From DATJKD01 sp963728295 (lineage in GTDB: Bacteria > Pseudomonadota > Gammaproteobacteria > Steroidobacterales > Steroidobacteraceae), in NCBI GenBank assembly GCA_963728295.1, contig CAVSKB010000012.1, positions 137,964-201,963 of the forward strand: DNA of 64,000 nt, written 5' to 3'. Shown piece by piece: positions 38,455 to 47,533 of this stretch (position 1 is the first letter of the stretch; every line of letters begins with the position of its first letter). The notes beneath the pieces are model-generated. The model worked only from the letters and a program-made list of their open reading frames with translations, was not told where the DNA came from and searched no databases. The position numbers and the translations under genes are program-made.

Positions 38455-39053
38455 TCGCCCGGGCGCCCGGGTGCGAAGGCGCCGTCCTCGTCCGGGTGCT
38501 CGAGCGGCAGGACGAAGCCGTCGCGATGATGAAAATCCGGGCGCTCGGCGGGATGCACGAGTGCCCAGTACGACAGCCGGCCATCGGTCTCCTCGATTAC
38601 CGCCGACAACCCGAGCTTGAGCGAGGACATCCCCGGCAGGGCCAGCAGGATTTCCGGTCCCACGATCGCCTCGAGCGCGAGCCGGTCCTCGGACACGCTC
38701 ACCGCGATCGCCGGATCACGCTGCAGCGAGATCGGCGACATGCCTTCGCGGTAGGCCGAGAACCCGAACGCGGCCCACTCCTCTGAGGGCGAGAAGTTGA
38801 GCTCGCAATAGGCGCGCGCGTCGCTCCGCGCGACGAACGCCTCGAAGCAGGTGTGCTGCCAGAGCCGTTCGGCGCGCCGCCCGACGCCGCGCGGCGGCAG
38901 GGCGATGCGGTCGATTTCACCGTCCAGGAAGTAGCGCAGCCGGAGCGCACCGTCGTGCTGCATGCCGACGCCGACGTCGATCCGCCGGACCACGGACGTG
39001 GGTGTCGCCGGGTGGCACACGATCTCGACCGTCCTTGGAGGCTGGTGCGACAT
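38451..39053 (-). CDS. DOMON-like domain protein
   Basis: 200 residues, soluble, no export signal. Recognisable family segments are WQHTCFEAFVARSDARAYCELNFSPSEEWAAFGFSAYREGM and a C-terminal YWALVHPAERPDFHH, the layout of proteobacterial DOMON-like proteins, which adopt a beta-sandwich related to heme- or sugar-binding DOMON domains. Function is unknown. The stop overlaps the start of the muramidase gene (ATGA). The conserved pairing with DUF1343 would suggest a shared task, but that needs genome comparison. Confidence 0.75.
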   Translation of the reverse strand: MSHQPPRTVEIVCHPATPTSVVRRIDVGVGMQHDGALRLRYFLDGEIDRIALPPRGVGRRAERLWQHTCFEAFVARSDARAYCELNFSPSEEWAAFGFSAYREGMSPISLQRDPAIAVSVSEDRLALEAIVGPEILLALPGMSSLKLGLSAVIEETDGRLSYWALVHPAERPDFHHRDGFVLPLEHPDEDGAFAPGRPGE

Positions 39054-39069
39054 TGCGCGGGCATGGCCC

Positions 39070-41157
39070 CTACCGGAGCTGCTCCAGTGCGCGCTCTGCC
39101 GCCTCGATCAGTGCCGCGGGCCCGACCGGGGCGCCCGTGGCCTTCTGCATCCAGAGATCCGGTGTCAGGCGACCCTGGCGCGTCATGCGCTCGAACTCGG
39201 CACCCAGGTTTCCGGAGCGCGCGATCTGCTGCTCGACCTGCCGCGCGATCATTGCGCCGACCGGATAGTCCGGCAGGTACAGCGTGGAATCGATCATGTG
39301 CGAATAGATGCCGAGCAGCACGACGTCGCGGCGCCCGAATACCGGAGCGTAGAAGCGATTCCATACGTCGCGCGCGATGCCAAGCGTCCCGTCGTGCAGC
39401 TCAGCCGGCGTGGCATCCGGATGCGCGTACATCCAGCGCCAGACGCGCATGTCCGTGAGCGCCACGCCGCCTATCTCGTAGGCCCCCCAGAAGTCGTCGA
39501 GCACGCCGAGCGCCTCGCTCGTCGCATCCGGCTTGGCGAGGCCGAGCAGCTCGAGGTCGCGCGCCTGGAACACGAATGCGAGCGCCTCGGTGAACGCCGT
39601 GTTGGGCACGCCCTCGAGCGCGTTGTACGGCACCTCGTTGAGCGAAAACGTCTGCTCCACGTTGTGCCCGAGCTCGTGGACGGCGATGTTGTAGCCCTTG
39701 TAGTCCATGCCGTCGGCTCCGACACGCGTGCGCAAGTGCGCCTTGTCGCCACGACGCTGAGCGCCCCAGGCGTGACCAGCACCGCGCGATGGATCGACTT
39801 CGATGTTCGACGCGAGGTAGCGCGCGCGTTCCTCGCTGAACCCGAGCTTCACCAGGATAGCGGGGATGTCTGCGGCGAAGGCCGCCGAGTTTGGGTACTT
39901 CTTCCTGGTGATCGCGTCGAGCTCTGCCTCGGTGTACTTTCCGCGCGGCAGGAAACCGTTGTACCAGATGTCGAAAGGCTCGAGCGGCCGGTCGAGACGT
40001 GTTTCGATCAGCTTCGCGACGCGTGGCACCAGCGGAGAGCCCACGATCTGCTCGAGCATGGCCTCGACACGTGCCTCCGGCAGCTCACGGTCGAAGTTGA
40101 AACGTCGCGCGATCAGGCTCGGTGCCGTTGGCGTGTACGGATCCTCGAGCCGCGCAGCGAGGTAGGTCCCGAGCAGCTTCGCGTAGCGCGTGTCGGGTTC
40201 GCGCTCATTGGTGATCCTGGCGCCGGCGGCGACCGGACGATCCGAGTCCTGCACGGCGGCCGCCGTCACTTCGTTCGAGTACGGACGCCAGTCGACATGC
40301 GGGTTATCCACGACCACCGCGGGGATGGTCTGGTCGACGATCCGTCCCATCACCTGCTCGATCATGCGCTGGCGTGGCAGGCCGTCCTTTTCCGCGTACT
40401 GCGCCTTGAGCTCGTCGCGCAGGTTCCAGTGCGTGATCAGCCGCTTTCCGGCGGGGAACAACCGTCGTCCATCCGCGTCGAGCAGGTGATGCATCCAGAT
40501 GTTGTAACCGGAGATGTACGAGTCGGCGTCGGCGAGCGCGGTCGCGATCTGCTGGTTGACCGGCGCGGGAACCCGGCGCGCATACCGATCGGCAATCCGG
40601 GCTTCGGCCCATTGCTCGGGCGTCCAGCCCGCCCCATCGCGGAGCTTCTCCTCGAGGGGCGCCAGCGGGAAATTGAGCAGCACGACGAAGGCGATCTTGT
40701 TGGCGAAGAAATCGTCGCTGACGTGCGCGGCCGGATCGTAGGCGGCGAACAGCTCGTCGAAGGGCAGGATCGGTCCGGCCTCGACATCGGCCTGCCAGCG
40801 GAATGCGCGGGTCATCTCGTTGAACGATCCGTCGAGCTGCTCGTGCAGCCTGTCCATCCGGTCGCGGAGCGCCTTGCGTGTCGCATCGTCCGCTGCAAAG
40901 TTGCGGCGTGTGAATTCCTCGAAGCTCGCGGCGTCGCCGTCCTCCGCGCGCCAGAGGCTCGCGACCTGTGCGAGACCACGCGCGATGCGGCCGCGCTGCG
41001 CCTCGCCGTGCGCGGCGACGAGCTCGGCGGTCATCCGCTCTACGGATGGTGTCAGGTTCGCGGCCTGGCCGGTGACCGCGGCCGACACCGGGGAGGCGAG
41101 GATCACGAGGGCGGCGACGAGCGGCGCAAGAGCCGCATCCGGTCGGTTTCGGTGCAT
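39070..41157 (-). CDS. Exported zinc metallopeptidase (HELGH gluzincin)
   Basis: 695 residues with signal peptide (PLVAALVILASPVSAAV). The zinc site is AVHELGHNVEQ, and a downstream glutamate in NTAFTEALAFVFQARD about 30 residues later fits the gluzincin third ligand, as in M3 or M49 oligopeptidases. The helical, mostly alpha sequence and length also suit an oligopeptidase. I cannot assign the exact MEROPS family; M49 normally has HExxxH, which is not what is seen. It is probably periplasmic and cleaves short peptides. It is the first gene of the minus-strand run that continues to glpK. Confidence 0.75.
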   Translation of the reverse strand: MHRNRPDAALAPLVAALVILASPVSAAVTGQAANLTPSVERMTAELVAAHGEAQRGRIARGLAQVASLWRAEDGDAASFEEFTRRNFAADDATRKALRDRMDRLHEQLDGSFNEMTRAFRWQADVEAGPILPFDELFAAYDPAAHVSDDFFANKIAFVVLLNFPLAPLEEKLRDGAGWTPEQWAEARIADRYARRVPAPVNQQIATALADADSYISGYNIWMHHLLDADGRRLFPAGKRLITHWNLRDELKAQYAEKDGLPRQRMIEQVMGRIVDQTIPAVVVDNPHVDWRPYSNEVTAAAVQDSDRPVAAGARITNEREPDTRYAKLLGTYLAARLEDPYTPTAPSLIARRFNFDRELPEARVEAMLEQIVGSPLVPRVAKLIETRLDRPLEPFDIWYNGFLPRGKYTEAELDAITRKKYPNSAAFAADIPAILVKLGFSEERARYLASNIEVDPSRGAGHAWGAQRRGDKAHLRTRVGADGMDYKGYNIAVHELGHNVEQTFSLNEVPYNALEGVPNTAFTEALAFVFQARDLELLGLAKPDATSEALGVLDDFWGAYEIGGVALTDMRVWRWMYAHPDATPAELHDGTLGIARDVWNRFYAPVFGRRDVVLLGIYSHMIDSTLYLPDYPVGAMIARQVEQQIARSGNLGAEFERMTRQGRLTPDLWMQKATGAPVGPAALIEAAERALEQLR

Positions 41158-41300
41158 TTGTGTGCCTGGGCGGGCATCGCGTTTTTGGATCCGGCGAATA
41201 ATACCGGGTCCGGGCAGGGGACGAGTCTGTCTTCGCGGCGTCGCTCGCGTAGCATCGTCATCTGGCGGCCGGCGCGCCGTGCATCACCCCGGAGAGACTC

Positions 41301-42654
41301 GTGGCCGATACCGCTTTCGACCTGTTCGTAATCGGCGCCGGATCGGGCGGCGTACGCGCGGCACGGATGTCGGCGGGGTTCGGCGCCCGCGTCGCCATTG
41401 CAGAGGTCTACAGGCCCGGCGGCACCTGCGTGATCCGGGGCTGCATCCCGAAGAAGCTGCTCGTCTACGCCGCCCACTATCGCGAGGATTTCGAGGACGC
41501 GGGTGCGTACGGCTGGAGCGCTCGCCCGGAGTTCTCCTGGCCGACGCTGATCGCGAACAAGAATCGCGAGATCGCGCAACTCGAGGACGTCTACCGCACG
41601 CTGCTCAAGACTTCGGGTGTCCGCCTGATCGAGGGGCGCGCGCGCATCCTCGATGCGCACACGGTCGAGGTCGCGGGCAGCGCCTACACTGCGACACACA
41701 TCCTGGTCGCGACCGGCGGCTGGCCGACGCTGCCCGCGATCCCGGGCATCGAGCATTGCATCACTTCGAACGAAGCCCTGGAGCTGCCGGACCTGCCGCG
41801 GCGCGTGCTCGTGGTCGGGGGCGGGTACGTAGCGGCGGAATTCAGCGGGATCTTTCACGGCGTCGGCTCGGAGGTGATTCGTCGCGTACCGCGGCGACCA
41901 GATCCTCCGTGGCTTCGACCTGGACGTGCGCCAGCATCTGCACCAGGAGCTGCTCCGCAAGGGCCTCGACGTCAGGCTCGACTGCGACGTCGTCGGCGTC
42001 GAGCGCCGTGCGGATGGCGCGCTCGAGGCCCGACCTCGTCGCGGCCGGCCAGCCCGCCACGGTCGTCGTCGACGCCGTGATGTACGCGACGGGCCGGCAC
42101 GCAAACACCGCGGGACTCGGGCTCGAATCGGCCGGTGTCCAGGTGCGGCCGGATGGCGCCGTCATCGTCGACGAGTACTCGCGCTCTACCACGTGAAAAC
42201 ATCTTCGCCGTGGGCGACGTAACGCAGCGGATCGCGCTCACGCCCGTCGCTATCCGCGAAGGCGCGGCGCGTGGCCACCACGCTGTTCGGGGGCGTGGCG
42301 ACGCCGGCCGACCACGTCAACGTGCCTCACGCGGTGTTCAGCCTCCCGCCGGTCGGCGTCGTTGGCCTCAACGAGGCGCAGGCGCGCGAGCTGTTCGCGA
42401 ACGTCAAGACCTACAAGACGACCTTTCGTCCGCTCAAGTACACGCTCTCCGGACGAAACGAGCGCACGCTGATGAAGCTCGTGGTCGATGCGGCCAGCGG
42501 GCGCGTGCTTGGTGCGCACATGGTCGGGCCCGATGCGCCCGAAATCATCCAGGGGATCGCGATCGCCGTGAAGGCCGGGCTCACCAAGCGTGACTTCGAC
42601 GTGACCGTCGCGCTGCATCCGACGGCCGCCGAGGAGTTCGTGACCCTGCGCTGA
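41301..42654 (+). pseudogene. gor: Glutathione-disulfide reductase, broken by about four frameshifts
   Basis: A GTG start after GGAGAG leads into an FAD loop (LFVIGAGSGGVRAARM) and the redox pair GGTCVIRGCIPKK. The NAD(P) loop VVGGGYVAAEFSG follows. The frame then changes near 41,890, 42,030, 42,190 and 42,270, each time resuming recognisable reductase sequence: QILRGFDLDVRQHLHQELL, VMYATGRHANTAGLGLE, ENIFAVGDVTQRIALTPVAI, and the dimerisation domain FSLPPVGVVGLNEAQ with HPTAAEEFVTLR at the end. Residues are well conserved throughout, which argues for sequencing indels, but four in 1.35 kb is more than any neighbouring gene has. It would reduce GSSG to GSH with NADPH. Confidence 0.8.
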
Positions 42655-42767
42655 CCGACCGCCAACTGCGGTGGCGCTCGCGGCCTGGCCGGTCGCTGCT
42701 CGCCGGCGCCCGGCCGCGGCGGTGCTGCTCGCCGACGTGCGGCCGCGGTGTATCCGCAGCCGCTTAC

Positions 42768-43158
42768 CACGATTCGAGGGTCGTTGCAGAGCGGAAGAGG
42801 GTGCCCCGCACTCCTGTCGGCGCACGCCGGATCGGTCGGCGGTATCGCGGAATCGTCGAGGCAGCCCTTCGCCAGGAGTGCCCGCGACGTCCAACTGTGG
42901 GGACGGAGGCGTGCTTCGCGGCTGGGATACCACCGCGTCCACGCGCCGGCTCGCGACCCCACCGTGGCATCGGCGAGCCGGCGTTTGGACCGGGTGTCTC
43001 GTGGGCCGCAAGCACGCTCGAGCTCCCACCGGTAGACGTCGCGGGCACTCCTAAGTGATGACTCCGCGACGATTCCGCGATACCGCCAACGATGCGGCGT
43101 GCGCCGACAAGATGTGCGGGGCACCCTCTGGAGCTCTGTAACGTTCCTCGATCGTAGT
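42768..43158. repeat. Long imperfect inverted repeat (about 390 bases)
   Basis: The two halves are reverse complements in blocks: GAGGGTGCCCCGCAC at 42,798 pairs with GTGCGGGGCACCCTC ending 43,128; TGTCGGCGCACGCCG at 42,815 with CGGCGTGCGCCGACA ending 43,109; CGGTATCGCGGAATCGTCG at 42,841 with CGACGATTCCGCGATACCG at 43,067; and AGGAGTGCCCGCGACGT at 42,874 with ACGTCGCGGGCACTCCT ending 43,052. The centre is near 42,960. It lies between gor and the patatin gene, with no protein-coding frame that looks real. It could be a non-autonomous mobile element, two inverted copies of a dispersed repeat, or a structured RNA. Confidence 0.7.
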
Positions 43159-43180
43159 GACCGGCCCACGAGATACCCGG

Positions 43181-43234
43181 GCCGAGCGTCGGCGAGCAAC
43201 CACCACGGCCGAGCGTCAGCGAGCAGCCACCACA
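43181..43234. repeat. Two-copy 27-base tandem repeat
   Basis: The 27-base unit beginning GCCGAGCGTCGGCGAGCA is followed at once by a copy with three differences. It abuts the end of the patatin gene and the right side of the long inverted repeat. Two copies only, so it is not a CRISPR array. Confidence 0.55.
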
Positions 43235-43242
43235 ACCGTTGC

Positions 43243-44332
43243 TCAGATCGGCCGGATCAGCGTCGGGTCCGGCCGCGCCATCCAGCGCAGCACCGCCTCG
43301 GCAAAGCGCCCGCATTCGCCAATGGCGGCGTTCCACGCGCGCTCGCGCCCGGCGTGGTCTGCGCCATAGCGGTAGAAGTCGCGCCGATCCGGGAGCTTGC
43401 GGTTCGGCAATCGCTCGATCAGCGAACCCGACGGTGCGATCAGCAGCACGTTGTCGAGCCACGGATGCTTGTGCGACGCCCTCCGCCAGGGGAAATGCTT
43501 GTCGAGCCACCCCGGTATCACCCGACTGTCGAAGTGCGGGTAGAGGACGATCGAGCCGCGCCCTGCGGCGCTCCGTCGCGGCAACCAGCCGCGGGTAGGG
43601 CAGCAGCAGGTGATAGTCGACGAGCGCACCGTCCCAGTAGCGACCCTGCGGCGCGCCACCGATGTCGCGCACCGGCGCACAGACGAGCGGGATCGTACCC
43701 GAAGCGAGAAGCGCGTCATGCTGATTGCCCGCGTCGATCGGCACACGCACCAGCCCGAACTCATCGAAAGGCTCGGCGAGAAACGAGGCGTCGCCCGCCT
43801 GGAACACCACGCGTTCCAGGAAAGTCGCGAGGCGGCGCCGGGAAAGCGAATTGCTCAACATGGCGCGGCCAAAGGCGAGTCTGGACTCCGCATGCGCGAG
43901 CGGCCCGCGGGCGCGGGCCGTGACGATGGTGAGCGCAGCGCCCTTGCGCAGCTTGAGGTCGCCGTCGTCGAGCACCGCCGCGGCCAGTCGCCTGCACGCC
44001 CGGCTCACATCGTCCGGGGTCGGTTTCGCCCGATAGCGCTGATCGTGCACGTAGGCATGCTGCAGACGCTCGAGCGCGGCGAGGGGCTCGGGTTGCGCGA
44101 GCGCCGCCATGCGCCATGCGCCGATCGAAGCGCCGATGAGCTCGATCCGGTCCGCATGTTGCAACCATTCCGTGTGCAGCAGGCGATCGAGCGGCAGCAG
44201 CGCCAGGCCTTTGGGTCCGCCGGCTGCGGCGGGGATGCAGGCGATGTCTCTCGGCGACAGCCCGTGTCGCTCGATGTGGGCGATCGCGGCCGGCCCGCCG
44301 CGAAGGGTGAAATCGGATCGCTCATCCATCAT
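43243..44332 (-). CDS. Patatin-like phospholipase (one frameshift)
   Basis: About 362 residues. The patatin features are a glycine-rich oxyanion segment (AAAGGPKGLALL near residue 35), nucleophile GASIGAW near 68 and catalytic aspartate in YWDGALVDYHLL near 232. After residue about 255 the frame changes near 43,562 and continues GSIVLYPHFDSRVIPGWLDKHF to a stop at 43,243. It should hydrolyse acyl esters of lipids. There is no signal peptide. It begins 26 bases after the CYTH/CHAD gene and is probably in the same transcript. Confidence 0.82.
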
Positions 44333-44357
44333 CGGATTGCGACCGGCCGGAGCCGGG

Positions 44358-46036
44358 TCAGGGCGCTGCCGATCCGTTGGTCGAGCTTCGGCTCCGGTCC
44401 GAGGGCGCGGCGTGTGCAGTCGCGAGCTTCTTCATCGCGCGCCGCAAGGCCTTCCAGCGGCGGCCATGCAGCTTCTCGTATCGCTTCCGGACCCCTCGGC
44501 GGGCATCAGCGGCGACGCTGGTATTCCGCTCGACGAAAACGCCCATCCAGAACGAAGCCTCCGGCGGCAAGCGCCTGGTGCGCGAACGGGCCATCGCGTG
44601 AAACCGGTCCGCGGCGACGTACGCATCCTGGTTCGACCCCAGGCTCTTCTGCAGGCGGCGTATCGCCTGCAGCAGCCTCGCTGCTTCGATGGCCGTAAAA
44701 GCCGTCGAACGCCTCGATCGTGTAGCGCAACCGCTTTGCCCGGCGCCGCAGCGCGTGATGCGCTGACTGCGCTGCCGTCCGCCCGCACTGCCTGCGCAGC
44801 CCGTTGCACCTTCTTGAAACTCCGGCGAATCAGCTTCGGCGCGGCCACCGCGGCCACCGGGTTGTCCGCGCGGACGCGCACCGGAGCAGGCCTGGCCAGC
44901 GCGGCACGCAAACGGCGAACCAGGCGGCGTGTCGAAGGCCGGTCGAGCATGCTGAGCATGCGCGACCGTGCGCTGCGCCGCTCGCTCGTAAGCCGCTCCA
45001 GAAGCGGCGCGACCTGGCCGGCATCGCTGTCATGCAGCTCGTCGACGAAGGCGGCGAGGCCCGCGAGCTGCACGTCCAGGTCGCGGACGGTGCCGAGCGC
45101 GCGGACCAGGGACTTCCATCCAGGACGCTGCCGGACGAGTGACTTCGGCAGATAGGGCTCGAAAACCCGCAGCGTAGTTTCGATCCGACGTCCCGCGACG
45201 CGCAGCTCGTGCAACGCCTCCGGATCCTCGCCCAGCCTGGCGGCGGGCTCGTGCGCAAGCCAGCTCGCAAGATGTCGTCGCAGGTTGGCCCGTCCGACCT
45301 CTCCGGCGCTAAGCGAAGGGTCGATCGTCACCGAACCGAGCTCCGGTGCAGCGGGCTGCTCGAGACCGGCGACCCTCAATCCCATCTCGTACTTGCTGTC
45401 CGTCGCCGGCATGAGCGCGCATTCGCTGCGCAATTGACCGACCAGGCCTTCGAGCGATTCCGGCGTGCCGGAGATCGCCTCGACCTCGACACGGGTCAGG
45501 TGCTCCATGGAGCCGCCGTCGGGCGTGGCGACGATGGTGTCGTCCAGGGCAATTTCAGCGGCCTGCTGATCCTCGTGCTCGAGGGCCACAAAGCATTCCC
45601 GCTGCGTGCGTACGCGGAACAGGGCCTTGAGTGGCTCCGCACCGGCGACCGCGTGCACCCGGCTGCTGACCGGTCCGCTGCCGACCGCGAGCGCCTCGAA
45701 CTCCGCGCTGGGCAGCGGCTCGTTGAACTCGCGCCTGATCCGCACGCCGTCGGACGCAGGGGTGATGTCCTTCAGCGTCGCCTCTGCACGCCCGGGAACA
45801 TCGCGCAGGCGCAGCGCGAAGCCAGCCCGGCGCAGGCGCCAGTCCTCGGTATCCAGGTAGGTGTCATTGATGGTGTGGGTGGGGCGCGATTCGATCGTCA
45901 GGCCGTGGACTGAACCGTGATCGCTGAGCCATTTCCTGACGAGTCCCAGATCGGGCGCCGACAGCTGCCATTCGATTTCCCGCCGACCCTCATCGTCCGC
46001 CGCGCCGCTCACGTCCGGCTGTGCTTCGCCCGTCAT
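44358..46036 (-). CDS. CYTH and CHAD domain protein (about three frameshifts)
   Basis: The first 200 residues are a CYTH (triphosphate tunnel) domain; its hallmark ExExK appears as EIEWQ, with glutamine for the lysine. Residues about 235-510 are a helical, histidine-containing CHAD domain (EALHELRVAGRRIETTLRVFEPYL and later RYTIEAFDGFYG). Frame changes fall near 44,780, 44,690 and 44,600, and coding sense resumes each time, ending in an arginine-rich tail. CHAD domains bind polyphosphate granules, and CYTH enzymes hydrolyse triphosphates. The ATG at 46036 was preferred to one at 46075. Confidence 0.8.
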
Positions 46037-46193
46037 GGCCCGAAGTCTACTGCCCCGGGAGTCAGACGCGAACAATCACCCGCCGCCGACGCGGTTGCCC
46101 GGCGCGCGGCAACGCGCAGCGGCCTCGAACGGTACGATGGCAGCTGCTTGACATGCGGTGCAAATGGTGACCGTTCGTCCGGCTGCGTCGACA

Positions 46194-47525
46194 CTAACCC
46201 GGCGCGTTGGGTATCCATACCGTCACGACCGCGCCGCCGCCCTCGCGGTTCGCGATGCTGAGCCACCCGCCGTGGGCGTCCACAATCTCGCGGCAGAGCG
46301 TGAGGCCGAGCCCGGTGCCATTGGGCTTGGTCGAGTAGAACGGCAACGGAGCGTCGCGCAACACCTCCTCGGAGAGGCCGCTGCCGCGGTCCTTCACCTC
46401 GAGCGTGCAACCGCCGTTGCGCTCGGCGACGCCGAGCGTCACTTCGTCTTCCGGCGATCCTGACTCGACCGCATTCTTGATGAGGTTGATGAGGACCTGC
46501 TCGATCTGCGGCGCGTCGAACCAGGCCGCTGACCCGGGCAGCGGCTCGAGCACCCGAAACCTGAGAGTGTCCTTGAGCCTGCGCGAGCAACGGCCTCCAG
46601 GGGACCGGCGGCCTGCCTCGGCCGCGGGAGCTTGGCGAAGCGCGCGTAGCCGTCGATAAAGGTCGCGAGATGCGAAGCGCGCTCCTCGATCGTCGAGAAG
46701 ACGTGCGCCAGCCGCTCGGCGTCCGACGCGCCGGCGAGCGCTTGACCGGAGTGCGCAAGCGAGGTGATCGGCGCGAGCGAGTTATTGAGCTCGTGCGCGA
46801 TCACGCGAATCACCTTCTTCCAGATCACGACTTCCTGCGCCGCCATCTCGCGCGTGAGCTGCTTGAAGAGAAGCAGCCGGTGCGGTTGGCCGTTCAACGT
46901 GAACCGGCGACTGCTGAGGTGGAAGATTTCCGCCTCACCGGCCTGGTCCACCGTGAAAAGCGAGTCGGTGCCGCCGTCGACGGCGTCGCGCAGCGGCTGT
47001 GGTGCCCGCGCGAGGACCGTCGCAAACTTCAATCCCTCGAGCTTGCGGCCTGCGCTGAAGAGCTGGCGGGCGGCGATGTTGCCGAACACGATCGCGTCGT
47101 TAGCGTTCGTCAGCACGAGCGCGAGCGGCGTCGTCTGCACGATCGTGTCGAGCAATAGCTCGCGCTGGTAGAGGTCCAGCCGCTCCCGGCGCAGGTTGTC
47201 GCCGAGCGAGTTGTACTCGGCCGTGAGGTCGCCGATTTCGTCCGGCCCGGTCGGCGTCACGCTGACGCTGAAGTCACGGTCGCGCAGGCTGCCGATGCCA
47301 TCGGTCACGGCGCGTATGCTTTGGCTCCAGCGGTCGAAGAGCCGCGTTGGTCAGCCAGACGGCGGTCGGCAGTGTGACGAGGAGCGCCGTGACGCCGGCG
47401 AGCACCGGCGAATCGAGCCAGCGATCGAACGCGAGCGTGACCGCTGCGACCGCGGTCGCCGTGGCCACGACGACCAGGGCGACACGGCCGGCCATCGACC
47501 GGCTGGCGCGCGGCTTGCGAGCCAT
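46194..47525 (-). CDS. Sensor histidine kinase, NtrY-like (two frameshifts)
   Basis: Two N-terminal transmembrane helices (VALVVVATATAVAAVTLAF and VLAGVTALLVTLPTAVWL) lead into a HAMP-like segment, which is reached after a shift near 47,340. A PAS-like region follows (TTPLALVLTNANDAIVFGN), then H-box VIAHELNNSLAPI, and, after a second shift near 46,580, N-box QVLINLIKNAVES, G1 DRGSGL and G2 GTGLGLTL. It phosphorylates the sigma-54 regulator encoded 9 bases upstream. The stimulus is probably envelope stress or a compound exported by the adjacent ABC system, judging from similar gene sets. Confidence 0.85.
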
Positions 47526-47533
47526 ACTGCTCC

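Noticed and set aside
39070..41157. Dipeptidyl-peptidase III (M49)
   Set aside because: M49 has a six-residue HExxxH site; this protein has HELGH, so only a general gluzincin call is made.
43181..43234. Possible CRISPR array from two adjacent 27-base repeats
   Set aside because: The copies are directly adjacent with no spacers and there are only two; no cas gene is present.
42764..43242. Protein-coding reading of the inverted-repeat block as an extension of the patatin gene
   Set aside because: The patatin domain ends properly in another frame at 43,243, and the extension reads through both arms of an inverted repeat.
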